A stretch of 42,437 bases of DNA from Paracoccaceae bacterium (GTDB lineage Bacteria > Pseudomonadota > Alphaproteobacteria > Rhodobacterales > Rhodobacteraceae). The position numbers and the translations under genes were made by a program. Where the stretch lies: contig JAGQRV010000034.1 of assembly GCA_020425125.1 (NCBI GenBank), positions 1-42,437 of the forward strand, in the 5' to 3' direction. Positions 8,321 through 16,025 of this stretch are shown in pieces. Numbering within the stretch: the first letter of the stretch is position 1; each line of letters begins with the position of its first letter. The notes beneath the pieces were generated by a model. The model saw only the letters and a program-made list of their open reading frames with translations. It did not search any database and was not told the DNA's origin.

Positions 8321-9019
8321 ATGGCCGACACGACACCGCTGAAGGCCATCGAGCCGATCGCGCGGACCTCGGTGACGGATCAAATCTATGAAACGCTGTA
8401 CCAGAAGGTCCTGACGGTCGAATTGCCGCCGGGCACGAAGCTGTCCGAGGCGGACGTAGCCAAGCAGCTTGGCGTGTCACGCCAGCCGGTGCGCGACGCG
8501 TTCTTTCGGCTGTCGAAGCTGGGCTTCCTTCAGATTCAGCCGCAGCGCGCCACGACGGTCACCCGCATTTCGGCCCGGATGGTCGGGCGTGCGCGGTTCA
8601 TCCGTACGGCGATCGAAGTGGCGGTCGTGCGTGAGGCCTGCAAGGTGCTGACGGAAGCGGATTTCGCGGAGCTTGATGCCATCCTCGCTGCGCAGCTTGA
8701 GGCAATCGAAGCGGGCGACAAGAATCGCTTTCACGCGCTCGACGACGGATTTCACCAGCGACTATGCGAGTTGATTGGCCACGGCCACGCCTACGAGATC
8801 ATTCGCGAGGCCAAGGCCCATACCGACCGGCTGCGGCTGATGTCGCTGGCCTATGCCTCGCGGACGGCGTTCGAGGATCACCGCGAGATCATGCGGTATA
8901 TCCGGTCCCGCGACGCCGATGGGGCGGCGGACTGCATCCGGACTCATCTGGCGAGGATTGAGGATACGCTTGCGAAGGTCCGCGCCGAGAATCACAGCTG
9001 GTTCGTGGAGGAGGAATGA
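8321..9019 (+). CDS. GntR family transcriptional regulator (FCD subfamily) of the uronate locus
   Basis: A 232-residue regulator. An N-terminal winged helix-turn-helix (about residues 15-82) includes the GntR-typical LPPGTKLSEADVAKQLGVSR region, followed by an all-helical FCD ligand domain with His/Asp residues for a metal (DDGFHQRL, later DHREIMRYI). The ATG at 8321 has GAGGGGAG upstream; an earlier in-frame ATG at 8282 lies within the promoter/operator and is less likely. FCD members such as UxuR and ExuR sense uronates. It diverges from the uxaC operon and overlaps kdgK by 4 bp, so it probably controls both directions. The effector is unknown. Confidence 0.9.
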   Translation: MADTTPLKAIEPIARTSVTDQIYETLYQKVLTVELPPGTKLSEADVAKQLGVSRQPVRDAFFRLSKLGFLQIQPQRATTVTRISARMVGRARFIRTAIEVAVVREACKVLTEADFAELDAILAAQLEAIEAGDKNRFHALDDGFHQRLCELIGHGHAYEIIREAKAHTDRLRLMSLAYASRTAFEDHREIMRYIRSRDADGAADCIRTHLARIEDTLAKVRAENHSWFVEEE

Positions 9020-9918
9020 CGCCCCCCAGATTCGTGGCGATCGGCGAATGCATGATCGAAATGGCGCCGTCCGGAGGGGCGGACCAGTTCCGGATGAACT
9101 TCGCCGGCGATAGCTTCAATACGGCCTGGTACGCCCGGAAACTGCTGTCTGCGACCTGGCAGGTGGATTACGTCACCGCGGTCGGCACCGATGCGGTTTC
9201 GGACAGGATGGTGGCATTCTTCGAGTCCTCGGGGATCGGCACGGCCCATGTGGGGCGTAAGCCCGAGCGCGGTGTCGGCCTCTACCTGATTTCGCTCGAC
9301 AGGGGCGAACGCAGCTTCACCTACTGGCGCGGACAGAGCGCGGCACGCCTTCTGGCCGAGGATCCCGGACGCCTCGATGCTGCACTGAAAGGTGCCTCAC
9401 TGGCCTACGTTTCCGGCATTACGCTGGCGATCCTGGCACCTGAAGCGCGCGCTCGGCTGCTGGCGGCACTAGACTGCGGGCGACGCGCCGGCATGGCCAT
9501 CGCGTTCGATCCAAATCTCAGGCCGCGGCTTTGGCCGAACGTGGCGGCAATGCGCGCGGCGATCTCGGACACTGCCCGGATCAGCGACATCGTGCTCCCG
9601 TCCCACGAGGATGAAGCGGCGTATTTCGGCGACGGCTCTCCCGAAGCGACTCTGGAGCGCTATCTCGGCGCTGGGGCCACGACGGTCGTGGTGAAGAACG
9701 GGGCGGAGCGGATCGTCGCCGCGGATCCGCGCGGACGGTTCGACCTTCGCCCCGAACCGGTTCGCGATGTGCGTGATACGACGGCAGCGGGTGACAGTTT
9801 TAACGCGGGGTTCCTGGCGTGCCACCTGTCCGGCGGCACTCTGGCGGAATCCGTCGTGGCTGGCAGCGTCATTGCGGCCAAGGTCATCCGGGGTCCGGGG
9901 GCGCTGGTCGAGATCTGA
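9016..9918 (+). CDS. kdgK: 2-keto-3-deoxygluconate kinase (PfkB/ribokinase family)
   Basis: A 300-residue sugar kinase. GDSFN (residues 31-35) lies in the substrate region, FDPNLRPRLW at 164-173, and the C-terminal signature DTTAAGDSFNAGF begins at 254 with Asp260 as the expected catalytic base. KDG kinase phosphorylates KDG to KDPG, joining both uronate branches to the Entner-Doudoroff pathway. Its ATG overlaps the regulator stop (ATGA). The specificity for KDG rests on family resemblance plus context; a related 2-keto-sugar kinase cannot be excluded. No KDPG aldolase gene follows. Confidence 0.92.
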   Translation: MTPPRFVAIGECMIEMAPSGGADQFRMNFAGDSFNTAWYARKLLSATWQVDYVTAVGTDAVSDRMVAFFESSGIGTAHVGRKPERGVGLYLISLDRGERSFTYWRGQSAARLLAEDPGRLDAALKGASLAYVSGITLAILAPEARARLLAALDCGRRAGMAIAFDPNLRPRLWPNVAAMRAAISDTARISDIVLPSHEDEAAYFGDGSPEATLERYLGAGATTVVVKNGAERIVAADPRGRFDLRPEPVRDVRDTTAAGDSFNAGFLACHLSGGTLAESVVAGSVIAAKVIRGPGALVEI

Positions 9919-10020
9919 CGGTCCGCTGTCGCCGCTCCGTTCCGCCGGGTGGGGCAATGCGAGGCGAAGCTGATCGCGTTAGTCAAGGTCGCGTCTGACC
10001 GAGGAGACCAGGTGGGAACT

Positions 10021-10049
10021 TTGACATGCAACTCATTGAAACATATGAG
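10021..10049 (+). promoter_or_regulatory. Promoter-like sequence pointing toward the tRNA in antisense
   Basis: A perfect TTGACA (10021-10026) is followed after 17 bp by TATGAG (10044-10049). A transcript would start near 10056, run antisense across the tRNA gene and could reach purM at 10305. The same -10 (TATGAG) is seen in the infC promoter candidate. Whether it is used is unknown. Confidence 0.4.
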
Positions 10050-10096
10050 GCTACACAAATGCCCCACTTTCATCTTTATCCGCTGATTTCAATGAG
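10032..10096. repeat. 10-bp inverted repeat CTCATTGAAA / TTTCAATGAG
   Basis: CTCATTGAAA (10032-10041) and TTTCAATGAG (10087-10096) are exact reverse complements separated by 45 nt. The right arm ends 2 bp before the 3' end of the tRNA gene. The arms could close a long RNA stem or be remnants of a mobile-element end. Confidence 0.4.
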
Positions 10097-10098
10097 CT

Positions 10099-10175
10099 TG
10101 GTAGGCCCGGCAGGACTCGAACCTGCAACCAAAGCGTTATGAGCGCTCTGCTCTAACCAATTGAGCTACAGGCCC
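10099..10175 (-). tRNA. tRNA with CAU anticodon, probably tRNA-Ile2 (or elongator tRNA-Met)
   Basis: A complete 77-nt cloverleaf with encoded CCA. The acceptor stem GGGCCTG pairs with CGGGCCT (a G-U at the first pair), the D-arm has TAGCTC and GGTTAGAGC, the anticodon loop is CTCATAA, and the T-arm is GCAGG-TTCGAGT-CCTGC. The anticodon CAU is used by initiator Met, elongator Met and, after lysidine modification, Ile2. The paired first base rules against the initiator. The GGGCCTGTAGCTC 5' end resembles alphaproteobacterial tRNA-Ile, so Ile2 is favoured, but sequence reading alone cannot settle the identity. Confidence 0.95.
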
Positions 10176-10186
10176 AGCCGCGGCTA

Positions 10187-10214
10187 TCCCTAGCAGAAGC
10201 CCGAAGGGCGTCAA
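10187..10214 (-). promoter_or_regulatory. Candidate promoter of the tRNA gene
   Basis: On the minus strand TTGACG (10214-10209) is followed after 16 bp by TAGGGA (10192-10187). The predicted start falls just upstream of the tRNA 5' end at 10175, as expected for a tRNA with a very short leader. Confidence 0.45.
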
Positions 10215-10241
10215 GCTGGACCCGGCAATTGTCCGGCAGGC

Positions 10242-10270
10242 TTTTCATTCGGCGGTCACTGCGCTAGGGC
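10242..10270 (+). promoter_or_regulatory. Candidate promoter of purM-purN
   Basis: TTTTCA (10242-10247) and TAGGGC (10265-10270) are spaced by 17 bp, 35 bp ahead of the purM ATG. The match to the consensus is moderate. No PurR-like operator was recognised. Confidence 0.35.
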
Positions 10271-10304
10271 GCAACGGCAGCGGACCAACCGACAGGAGCA
10301 TGCG

Positions 10305-11357
10305 ATGACGGGCAGCGGCAAGGGTCTGACCTATGCGGACGCCGGTGTCGACATCGACGCCGGCAATTCGCTGGTCGAGCGGATCAAGCCCGCGGCGGCG
10401 GCTACCGCGCGTCCCGGTGTCATGTCGGGTCTGGGCGGGTTCGGGGCGCTCTTCGACCTCAAGGCGGCCGGCTATGCCGATCCGGTTCTGGTCGCCGCGA
10501 CGGACGGTGTCGGCACCAAGCTGAAGATCGCAATCGAGACCGGCGTCGTATCGACGATAGGCATCGACCTTGTTGCGATGTGCGTCAACGACCTCGTCTG
10601 TCAGGGGGCAGAGCCGCTGTTCTTCCTCGACTACTTTGCGACCGGAAAACTGGAAACCGAGATCGCGGCGCAGATCATAGAAGGTATCGCCGAGGGATGC
10701 CGGCGCTCCGGCGCCGCCCTGATCGGGGGCGAGACGGCGGAAATGCCGGGGATGTATGCGCCAGGCGACTTCGACCTTGCCGGATTTGCCGTAGGTGCGA
10801 TGGAGCGCGGAAAGGCTCTGCCGCAGGACGTGGCCGAGGGCGACGTGCTTCTGGGGCTGGCATCGGACGGGGTCCATTCCAACGGCTATTCCCTGGTGCG
10901 CCGGGTGGTCGACCTGGCCGGTCTCGGCTGGTCGGAGGCACCCCCCTTTGAAGCCGAGGCACCGACGCTGGGCGCCGCGCTTCTAGTCCCGACGCGGCTT
11001 TACGTCCGGCCCGCACTGGCGTCCATGCGTGCGGGCCGGGTCCATGCACTTGCCCATATCACCGGCGGCGGATTGACGGAAAACCTGCCACGGGTCCTGC
11101 CTGAGGGGCTGGGCGCAGAGATCGACCTTGGCACCTGGTCCCTGCCGCCGGTCTTCACCTGGCTCGCGGAGGCCGGAGGGATCGGCGAATCCGAGTTGTT
11201 GAAGACGTTCAACTCCGGCATTGGCATGGTCGTCGTCACCGCGGCCGACTCCGCCGAAACCGTGGCGGCGACGCTGGTCGCAGCCGGAGAAACCGTTCAC
11301 CGCATCGGGCATGTCGTGGTGGGGCACGGCGTGAGATATTCCGGCCGGCTCGGATGA
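10305..11357 (+). CDS. purM: Phosphoribosylformylglycinamidine cyclo-ligase (AIR synthetase)
   Basis: A 350-residue PurM with the family N-terminal start ([22 protein letters not shown]), the ATP/substrate region [16 protein letters not shown], the DLVAMCVND motif with the metal-binding aspartate, and the [11 protein letters not shown] motif. It closes the imidazole ring in purine synthesis, converting FGAM to AIR with ATP in the cytoplasm. The ATG has AGGAG 8 nt upstream. It overlaps purN by 4 bp. The pairing purM-purN is the standard bacterial order. Confidence 0.97.
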   Translation: MTGSGKGLTYADAGVDIDAGNSLVERIKPAAAATARPGVMSGLGGFGALFDLKAAGYADPVLVAATDGVGTKLKIAIETGVVSTIGIDLVAMCVNDLVCQGAEPLFFLDYFATGKLETEIAAQIIEGIAEGCRRSGAALIGGETAEMPGMYAPGDFDLAGFAVGAMERGKALPQDVAEGDVLLGLASDGVHSNGYSLVRRVVDLAGLGWSEAPPFEAEAPTLGAALLVPTRLYVRPALASMRAGRVHALAHITGGGLTENLPRVLPEGLGAEIDLGTWSLPPVFTWLAEAGGIGESELLKTFNSGIGMVVVTAADSAETVAATLVAAGETVHRIGHVVVGHGVRYSGRLG

Positions 11358-11953
11358 AGCGCCGCACAGCGATCCTGATCTCGGGCGGCGGCTCCAACAT
11401 GGAGGCGCTGATCCGGTCGATGACGGCTGGCCATCCGGCCCAACCGGTCCTCGTGGTCTCGAACCGGCCCGGTGCCGGCGGGCTCGACCGGGCCGCGCGG
11501 CTTGGGGTGCCGACCGCGATCGTGGATCATCGCCCGTATGGCGAGGACCGGGCCGCCTTCGAATCCAAGCTCGACGCGGTCCTTTCCGACGTTGCGCCCG
11601 ACATCCTGTGTCTTGCCGGGTTCATGCGCGTCCTGACACCGGATTTCGTGCGCAAGTGGCAGGGGCGGATGCTGAACATCCATCCGTCACTTCTGCCGAA
11701 GTATCGGGGTCTCCACACCCATGCACGTGCCCTTGCTGCCGGCGATTCCGAACACGGCTGCACCGTTCACGAGGTGACGGCGGAACTGGACGACGGTCCG
11801 ATCCTCGGGCAAGCGCGCCTTTCCATCCTGCCCGACGATACGGCCGAGTCTCTCGCAGCGCGTGTGCTTGTGCAGGAGCACCGGCTTTATCCGATAGTGC
11901 TGCGCCGCTTTGCGGACGGGCAGCGCAGCCCAGTTCTTCTCGATGCCGACTGA
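11354..11953 (+). CDS. purN: Phosphoribosylglycinamide formyltransferase (GAR transformylase)
   Basis: A 199-residue folate-dependent transformylase. It starts with the [14 protein letters not shown] phosphate-binding loop, contains [13 protein letters not shown] and [10 protein letters not shown] with the catalytic Asn-His pair, and the later [15 protein letters not shown] with the catalytic Asp. It transfers a formyl group from 10-formyl-THF to GAR, two steps before PurM acts. The ATG overlaps the purM stop (ATGA), implying coupled translation. Length and motifs are complete. Confidence 0.97.
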   Translation: MKRRTAILISGGGSNMEALIRSMTAGHPAQPVLVVSNRPGAGGLDRAARLGVPTAIVDHRPYGEDRAAFESKLDAVLSDVAPDILCLAGFMRVLTPDFVRKWQGRMLNIHPSLLPKYRGLHTHARALAAGDSEHGCTVHEVTAELDDGPILGQARLSILPDDTAESLAARVLVQEHRLYPIVLRRFADGQRSPVLLDAD

Positions 11954-12063
11954 AGTCCGCGAAAAAAAGGGATAAATTCTCGTCTGCCGTGCGGAGACGG
12001 ATTGCGCCGACGCGCCGACTGTCGGATGTTCGGGGCTGGACGGAAAGGACGCAGTTGCCGAGT

Positions 12064-13221
12064 ATGCTTACGATTAATACTACCGAAGGTCTGGCGGAGT
12101 TCTGCGCACGCGCCCGGCAGCACCCCTATGTTACAATCGACACCGAGTTCCTGCGCGAGCGCACCTACTATTCTCAGCTTTGCCTGATCCAGCTTGCCTA
12201 TCCCGGCGAGGACAGCGAGACGGCGGCGCTGATAGATCCCATTGCCGGGAATCTTTCGCTGGAACCGCTGTTCGATCTGTTCCGCGACACCGCGGTGGTG
12301 AAGGTGTTTCACGCTGCGCGGCAGGACCTCGAGATCTTCTTCTTCGAGGGAAAGGTCTTTCCCCAACCGCTTTTCGACACCCAGGTGGCGGCGATGGTCT
12401 GCGGCTTCGGAGAGCAGGTCGGATACGAGACACTGGTGAAGCGGATCACCCGGGCGCAACTCGACAAGTCATCGCGCTTCACGGACTGGAGCCGCCGCCC
12501 GCTGACCGAAGCGCAGATGGAATACGCGATTGCCGACGTGACCCACCTGCGCGAGATCTACGACTACCTGTCCGGCGAACTCGATGCTCTCGGCCGGACC
12601 AAGTGGGTGGCCGAAGAAATCGCAGTGCTGACCCGGCCCGAAACCTACGTGGTCGATCCCGAAGAAGCCTGGCGGCGGGTGAAGACGCGGACAGGATCGG
12701 GCCGCTTCCTGGCCGTCGTCAAGACCGTGGCCGAGTTCCGCGAACGCTTCGCCCAGAGCCGCAATGTTCCCCGTAGCCGGGTTCTGAAGGACGATGCGTT
12801 GATCGAGATCGCGTCGGCCCGGCCGACGAGCCTCGATGATCTTGGACGGTTGCGGTTGCTCCTGCGCGAGGCCCGTCGGGGCGAAATTGCCGAAGGGATC
12901 ATCGCCGCGGTGAAGGCCGCCGACGCGCTGCCGCCCGAGGCGGTGCCAAGGCCCGACCGGTCGCGCGAGCATCTGCAGACAAATCCGGCGCTGGCCGATC
13001 TCCTGCGCGTGCTATTGAAGGCCAAGTCCGAATCTGCCGGAGTGGCTCAGAAGCTCATTGCGAACGCGGCCGATCTCGACCTGATCGCCGCCGGAGAGCG
13101 GGACGTCAACGCCCTGAAGGGCTGGCGGAACGAGGTCTTCGGCCGCGACGCGCTACTTCTGTGCGACGAAAAGATCGCGCTTTCGGCACGTGGCAGCGAA
13201 GTGCGGATCATTCCGCTTTGA
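12064..13221 (+). CDS. rnd: Ribonuclease D
   Basis: A 385-residue 3'-5' exoribonuclease of the DEDDy type. The catalytic acids are visible: Asp26 and Glu28 (IDTEF), Asp88 (HAARQDLE), Tyr154 and Asp158 (YAIADV). An HRDC domain follows (about 210-290), then a C-terminal region. RNase D trims tRNA 3' ends and other stable RNAs. The ATG at 12064 is chosen because the frame continues upstream only as a non-conserved extension overlapping purN. The ribosome site is weak. It is separated from purN by 110 bp, so it may have its own promoter. Confidence 0.95.
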   Translation: MLTINTTEGLAEFCARARQHPYVTIDTEFLRERTYYSQLCLIQLAYPGEDSETAALIDPIAGNLSLEPLFDLFRDTAVVKVFHAARQDLEIFFFEGKVFPQPLFDTQVAAMVCGFGEQVGYETLVKRITRAQLDKSSRFTDWSRRPLTEAQMEYAIADVTHLREIYDYLSGELDALGRTKWVAEEIAVLTRPETYVVDPEEAWRRVKTRTGSGRFLAVVKTVAEFRERFAQSRNVPRSRVLKDDALIEIASARPTSLDDLGRLRLLLREARRGEIAEGIIAAVKAADALPPEAVPRPDRSREHLQTNPALADLLRVLLKAKSESAGVAQKLIANAADLDLIAAGERDVNALKGWRNEVFGRDALLLCDEKIALSARGSEVRIIPL

Positions 13222-13270
13222 CGGCAGCACGGCGCTTGTATGCCGTCGGCCTGCCGGGCAATCTCGGGCC

Positions 13271-13936
13271 ATGAGCGAAACCGACGCCCCTGCCGACCGT
13301 CTGCCCCGCGTTCTTCGACTTCTCCCCGGCGGAGAGGCGGAGGACCAGGTGGATCTGGATCATGCCGCGCGCTTCCTGCGTCGCCGGCGTCTGGTCAGCC
13401 GGGGCGGGCGCGCCTTTCTGGTCGATCTGCCGAAGGCGACCGAACTGGCCGATGGAGCGGTACTGGAACTGGAAAACGGCGTCCGCATCGCGGTGGAGGC
13501 TGCACCCGAACCGCTTCTCGAAATCCGCGGCGACCTGCCGCGCCTTGCCTGGCACATCGGCAACAGGCACACGCCCTGCGAGATTGGCGCCGACCGCCTG
13601 CGCATCGTGCGGGACCATGTCCTGGCCGAGATGCTGCGCGGTCTGGGTGCAGACCTGCATGAGACGATCGCACCGTTCCGGCCCGAAGGGGGCGCCTACG
13701 GAATGGGCCGCACATTCGGCCACGAGCACGGGGCGACGGACCACACACACGACGCGGTTTCCTCCGAAGACGCTCCCCATCACCACGGACATGCGCACGA
13801 GAGCGGGCCGGTTCCCGAACCGCCGGCGCGTGCCGAGTCCGCACCCGCCCGGGATTACGGCGAATTGCGTGCAGGGGCTGCGGCCCGGCGCCTCAATGCG
13901 CGGTTCCGGGACCGCCATGGCCACCTTGAGGACTGA
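13271..13936 (+). CDS. ureE: Urease accessory protein UreE (nickel carrier)
   Basis: A 221-residue protein with the UreE two-domain layout. The N-terminal peptide-binding domain carries DHAARFLRRRRLVSRGGRAFLVDLP, and the metal-binding domain carries LAWHIGNRHTPCEI and LRGLGADLHETIAPFRPEGGAYG. The C-terminal tail is rich in His (HEHGATDHTHD, PHHHGHAHES), as in nickel-storing UreE proteins. It delivers Ni2+ to the urease activation complex in the cytoplasm. The ATG at 13271 has no clear ribosome site. It follows rnd by 49 bp and overlaps ureF by 20 bp. No urease structural genes are nearby. Confidence 0.93.
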   Translation: MSETDAPADRLPRVLRLLPGGEAEDQVDLDHAARFLRRRRLVSRGGRAFLVDLPKATELADGAVLELENGVRIAVEAAPEPLLEIRGDLPRLAWHIGNRHTPCEIGADRLRIVRDHVLAEMLRGLGADLHETIAPFRPEGGAYGMGRTFGHEHGATDHTHDAVSSEDAPHHHGHAHESGPVPEPPARAESAPARDYGELRAGAAARRLNARFRDRHGHLED

Positions 13937-14576
13937 GGCGGAGACCCGCGACCTGCTGGCGCTGGTGCAGTGGCTGTCGCCGGCTTTCCCGGTCGGCAGC
14001 TATGCCTTTTCGCATGGTCTGGAACAGGCTGTAGCCGCGGGCGACGTCCGGGATGCGCCTGCCTTTGCGGCCTGGCTCGGGACGATTGTCTTGCACGGAT
14101 CCGGCTGGTGCGATGCGGTTCTCGTGTCGCTGGCTCACCGTGGCAGCCATTCCGCCGCAGAACTCGCTGCGCTGTCTTCCGCGCTCGCGGCGGGGAGCGA
14201 GCGCTGGCGCGAGACCGCGGAACAGGGGGCGGCCTTTCTGAAGGCGACCAACGCGCTCCTCGACACCGCGTATCCGCCGATGCCGCTTCCTGTTGCCGTC
14301 GGCGTGCAGGCGCGCAGACTCTCGCTGCCGACCGAAACCGTTGTCGGACTCTACCTGCAGGCGTTCACCGGAAATCTGGCGACGATCGCGGCGCGGATCG
14401 TTCCGCTCGGCCAGACGGCGGCACAGAGATGCCTCGCGGGCCTTGCGCCCGAGATATCCGGACTGGCCGGGCGGGCGGCCATTGCCGGGCTTGACGATCT
14501 GGCAAGCGGGGCGTTTCGTGGCGATCTGGCGGCGATGGTCCACGAGACTCTGGATGTGCGGCTGTTCCAGTCCTGA
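13917..14576 (+). CDS. ureF: Urease accessory protein UreF
   Basis: A 219-residue helical protein with the UreF hallmark near its start, LVQWLSPAFPVGSYAFSHGL, and the later LYLQAFTGNLATIAARIVPLGQT region. UreF docks on apo-urease with UreD/UreH and UreG and checks GTP-dependent nickel insertion. The ATG at 13917 lies 20 bp inside ureE, implying coupled translation. ureG starts 18 bp after its stop. The length is normal and no frameshift is seen. Confidence 0.93.
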   Translation: MATLRTEAETRDLLALVQWLSPAFPVGSYAFSHGLEQAVAAGDVRDAPAFAAWLGTIVLHGSGWCDAVLVSLAHRGSHSAAELAALSSALAAGSERWRETAEQGAAFLKATNALLDTAYPPMPLPVAVGVQARRLSLPTETVVGLYLQAFTGNLATIAARIVPLGQTAAQRCLAGLAPEISGLAGRAAIAGLDDLASGAFRGDLAAMVHETLDVRLFQS

Positions 14577-14594
14577 AATGCTAGGGATCTAAAC

Positions 14595-15281
14595 ATGATG
14601 GATGCCGATGTTCACACGGTCGCCGATCCTCTTGCAGGCTCGACCGGTCCGCTTCGGGTGGGAATTGGCGGTCCGGTTGGTGCCGGCAAGACCACGCTGA
14701 CGGCAGAGCTTTGTCGGGCGCTGGCCGGACGTTGCTCGATGGCGGTCATCACCAACGATATTTACACGCGCGAGGATGCCGAGGCATTGATGCGCGCGCA
14801 GGTCCTGCCCGAGGCGCGGATCCGGGGTGTGGAGACAGGCGGATGCCCGCATACAGCGATCCGCGAGGATGCCTCGATCAACCTGGCCGCGCTGGCGGAT
14901 CTGGAAGCGGCGTTTTCCGATCTCGCGCTCGTCCTGATCGAGAGCGGCGGCGACAACCTGGCTGCCACATTCAGTCCAGAACTGGCGGATCTGACGCTTT
15001 ACGTCATCGACACTGCGGCCGGGCAGGACATTCCGCGCAAGCGCGGGCCGGGGATCACCCGGTCGGATCTACTGATCATCAACAAGACCGATCTCGCGCC
15101 CCATGTGGGCGTTTCGGTGGACCTCCTGCGCGAGGACGCGGCGCGCGCCCGCGAAGGCCGGCCCTTCGTGATGGCCGCGCTCAGGCAGCGGCAGGGGATC
15201 GACGAGGTGGTGGCCTTTCTCGAACGGGAGGGGGGCCTTGCCCTGGACACCTCACGCCCGACACGCAAAGGCCCGGACTGA
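14595..15281 (+). CDS. ureG: Urease accessory GTPase UreG
   Basis: A 228-residue SIMIBI-class GTPase. The P-loop GGPVGAGKT is at residues 25-33, the nickel-binding Cys-Pro-His at 84-86, ESGGDN at 116-121 (switch region) and NKTDLAP as the base-recognition motif. UreG carries Ni2+ from UreE and drives its insertion into urease by GTP hydrolysis. Two ATGs stand in tandem at the start; the first is taken. The stop codon lies inside the loop of a hairpin that also serves as the infC terminator on the other strand. Confidence 0.96.
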   Translation: MMDADVHTVADPLAGSTGPLRVGIGGPVGAGKTTLTAELCRALAGRCSMAVITNDIYTREDAEALMRAQVLPEARIRGVETGGCPHTAIREDASINLAALADLEAAFSDLALVLIESGGDNLAATFSPELADLTLYVIDTAAGQDIPRKRGPGITRSDLLIINKTDLAPHVGVSVDLLREDAARAREGRPFVMAALRQRQGIDEVVAFLEREGGLALDTSRPTRKGPD

Positions 15282-15289
15282 TCCGGGCC
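15270..15289 (-). terminator. Hairpin terminator of infC, containing the ureG stop codon
   Basis: GGCCCGGA (15270-15277) pairs perfectly with TCCGGGCC (15282-15289) around a 4-nt loop. Read leftward, the stem is followed by TTT, 28 bp beyond the infC stop, which fits an intrinsic terminator with a short U-tract. Read rightward it has no T-run, but the hairpin may still slow transcripts of ureEFG. Confidence 0.6.
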
Positions 15290-15317
15290 CCAGGTCGGTC
15301 ACAGCGTCACGCCGGGA

Positions 15318-15860
15318 TCATTTCGCCGGTCCGATCATCATCACCATCTGGCGGCCTTCGAGCTTCGGCATGTTCTCGACCTTGCCGATTTCCTTCACGT
15401 CCTCGGCCACCCGTTCCAGAAGCTCGCGGCCAAGATTCTGGTGCGCCATCTCGCGGCCACGGAAACGCAGCGTGATCTTCACCTTGTCGCCGTTCTCGAG
15501 AAACTTGAAGACGCTGCGCATCTTCACATCGTAGTCATGGGTATCCGTGTTGGGACGGAACTTGATTTCCTTGACCTCGATGATCTTCTGTTTCTTGCGC
15601 GCCTCGCTCTCGCGTTTCTGCTGTTCATACTTGAACTTGCCGAAATCCATGATCTTGCAGACCGGCGGCGTGGCGTTTGGCGAGATCTCCACCAGATCCA
15701 GGCCGGCGCGTTGGGCAAGTTCCATGCCGCGGGCCGGGGTGGTCAGGCCGATATTCTCTCCTTCGGCGCCGATCAGTCGGATCTCCGGAACACGGATGCG
15801 ATCATTGACGCGCGGGCCGGTGTCACGGGTCGGCGGGGCGTTGTGGGGTCTGCGGGCTAT
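15318..15860 (-). CDS. infC: Translation initiation factor IF-3 with an ATA start codon
   Basis: The full 180-residue IF-3 begins at an ATA (15860-15858) and reads [20 protein letters not shown] before [19 protein letters not shown], the conserved N-terminal domain. The first in-frame ATG, at 15725, would remove about 45 conserved residues. A perfect AAGGAGG sits 6 nt before the ATA. The C-terminal domain has KIKFRP-like, [15 protein letters not shown] and MIGPAK segments. IF-3 binds the 30S subunit and rejects non-canonical start codons, so a rare start on its own mRNA gives negative feedback; E. coli infC uses AUU for this. The leader has its own promoter candidate. Confidence 0.95.
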   Translation of the reverse strand: MARRPHNAPPTRDTGPRVNDRIRVPEIRLIGAEGENIGLTTPARGMELAQRAGLDLVEISPNATPPVCKIMDFGKFKYEQQKRESEARKKQKIIEVKEIKFRPNTDTHDYDVKMRSVFKFLENGDKVKITLRFRGREMAHQNLGRELLERVAEDVKEIGKVENMPKLEGRQMVMMIGPAK

Positions 15861-15866
15861 GTTGAG

Positions 15867-15873
15867 CCTCCTT
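15867..15873 (-). promoter_or_regulatory. Perfect Shine-Dalgarno that fixes the infC ATA start
   Basis: AAGGAGG on the minus strand, with 6 nt (CTCAAC) before ATA. No ATG, GTG or TTG lies at a usable distance in the IF-3 frame, so this site decides the start. Confidence 0.85.
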
Positions 15874-15911
15874 GGGCTGTTGCGTTCTGAGGTATCGGGT
15901 CGGGATGGATG

Positions 15912-15940
15912 CTCATAAACGGCCCGCGTCCGGCAATCAA
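15912..15940 (-). promoter_or_regulatory. Candidate promoter of infC
   Basis: On the minus strand TTGATT (15940-15935) and TATGAG (15917-15912) are separated by 17 bp, about 52 bp upstream of the start codon. Confidence 0.45.
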
Positions 15941-16025
15941 CCGGTCACGGGCCGCAAGCATACCATGGATCTCGCGTTTTCGGCCGGGATTTCAACCCCG
16001 CGCGGCCGTTGGGGCTGCGGACAGC

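Larger units (their letters stand above)
9919..10098. other. AT-richer spacer between kdgK and the tRNA gene
   Basis: No gene is seen in these 180 bp. The part from about 10017 to 10098 is clearly richer in A and T than the rest of the window. It contains a promoter-like sequence pointing rightward and a 10-bp inverted repeat, both listed separately. It lies at the 3' side of the tRNA gene, a common place for past integrations, but no integrase or duplicated tRNA end is visible. Confidence 0.5.

Noticed and set aside
9919-10098. Prophage or integrative-element attachment site at the tRNA
   Set aside because: No integrase, no duplicated tRNA 3' end and no foreign genes nearby. The AT-rich patch is kept only as a finding, not called an att site.
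15318-15725. infC starting at the ATG at 15725 (135 residues)
   Set aside because: It would delete the conserved N-terminal domain and has no ribosome site; the ATA start with AAGGAGG explains the full protein.
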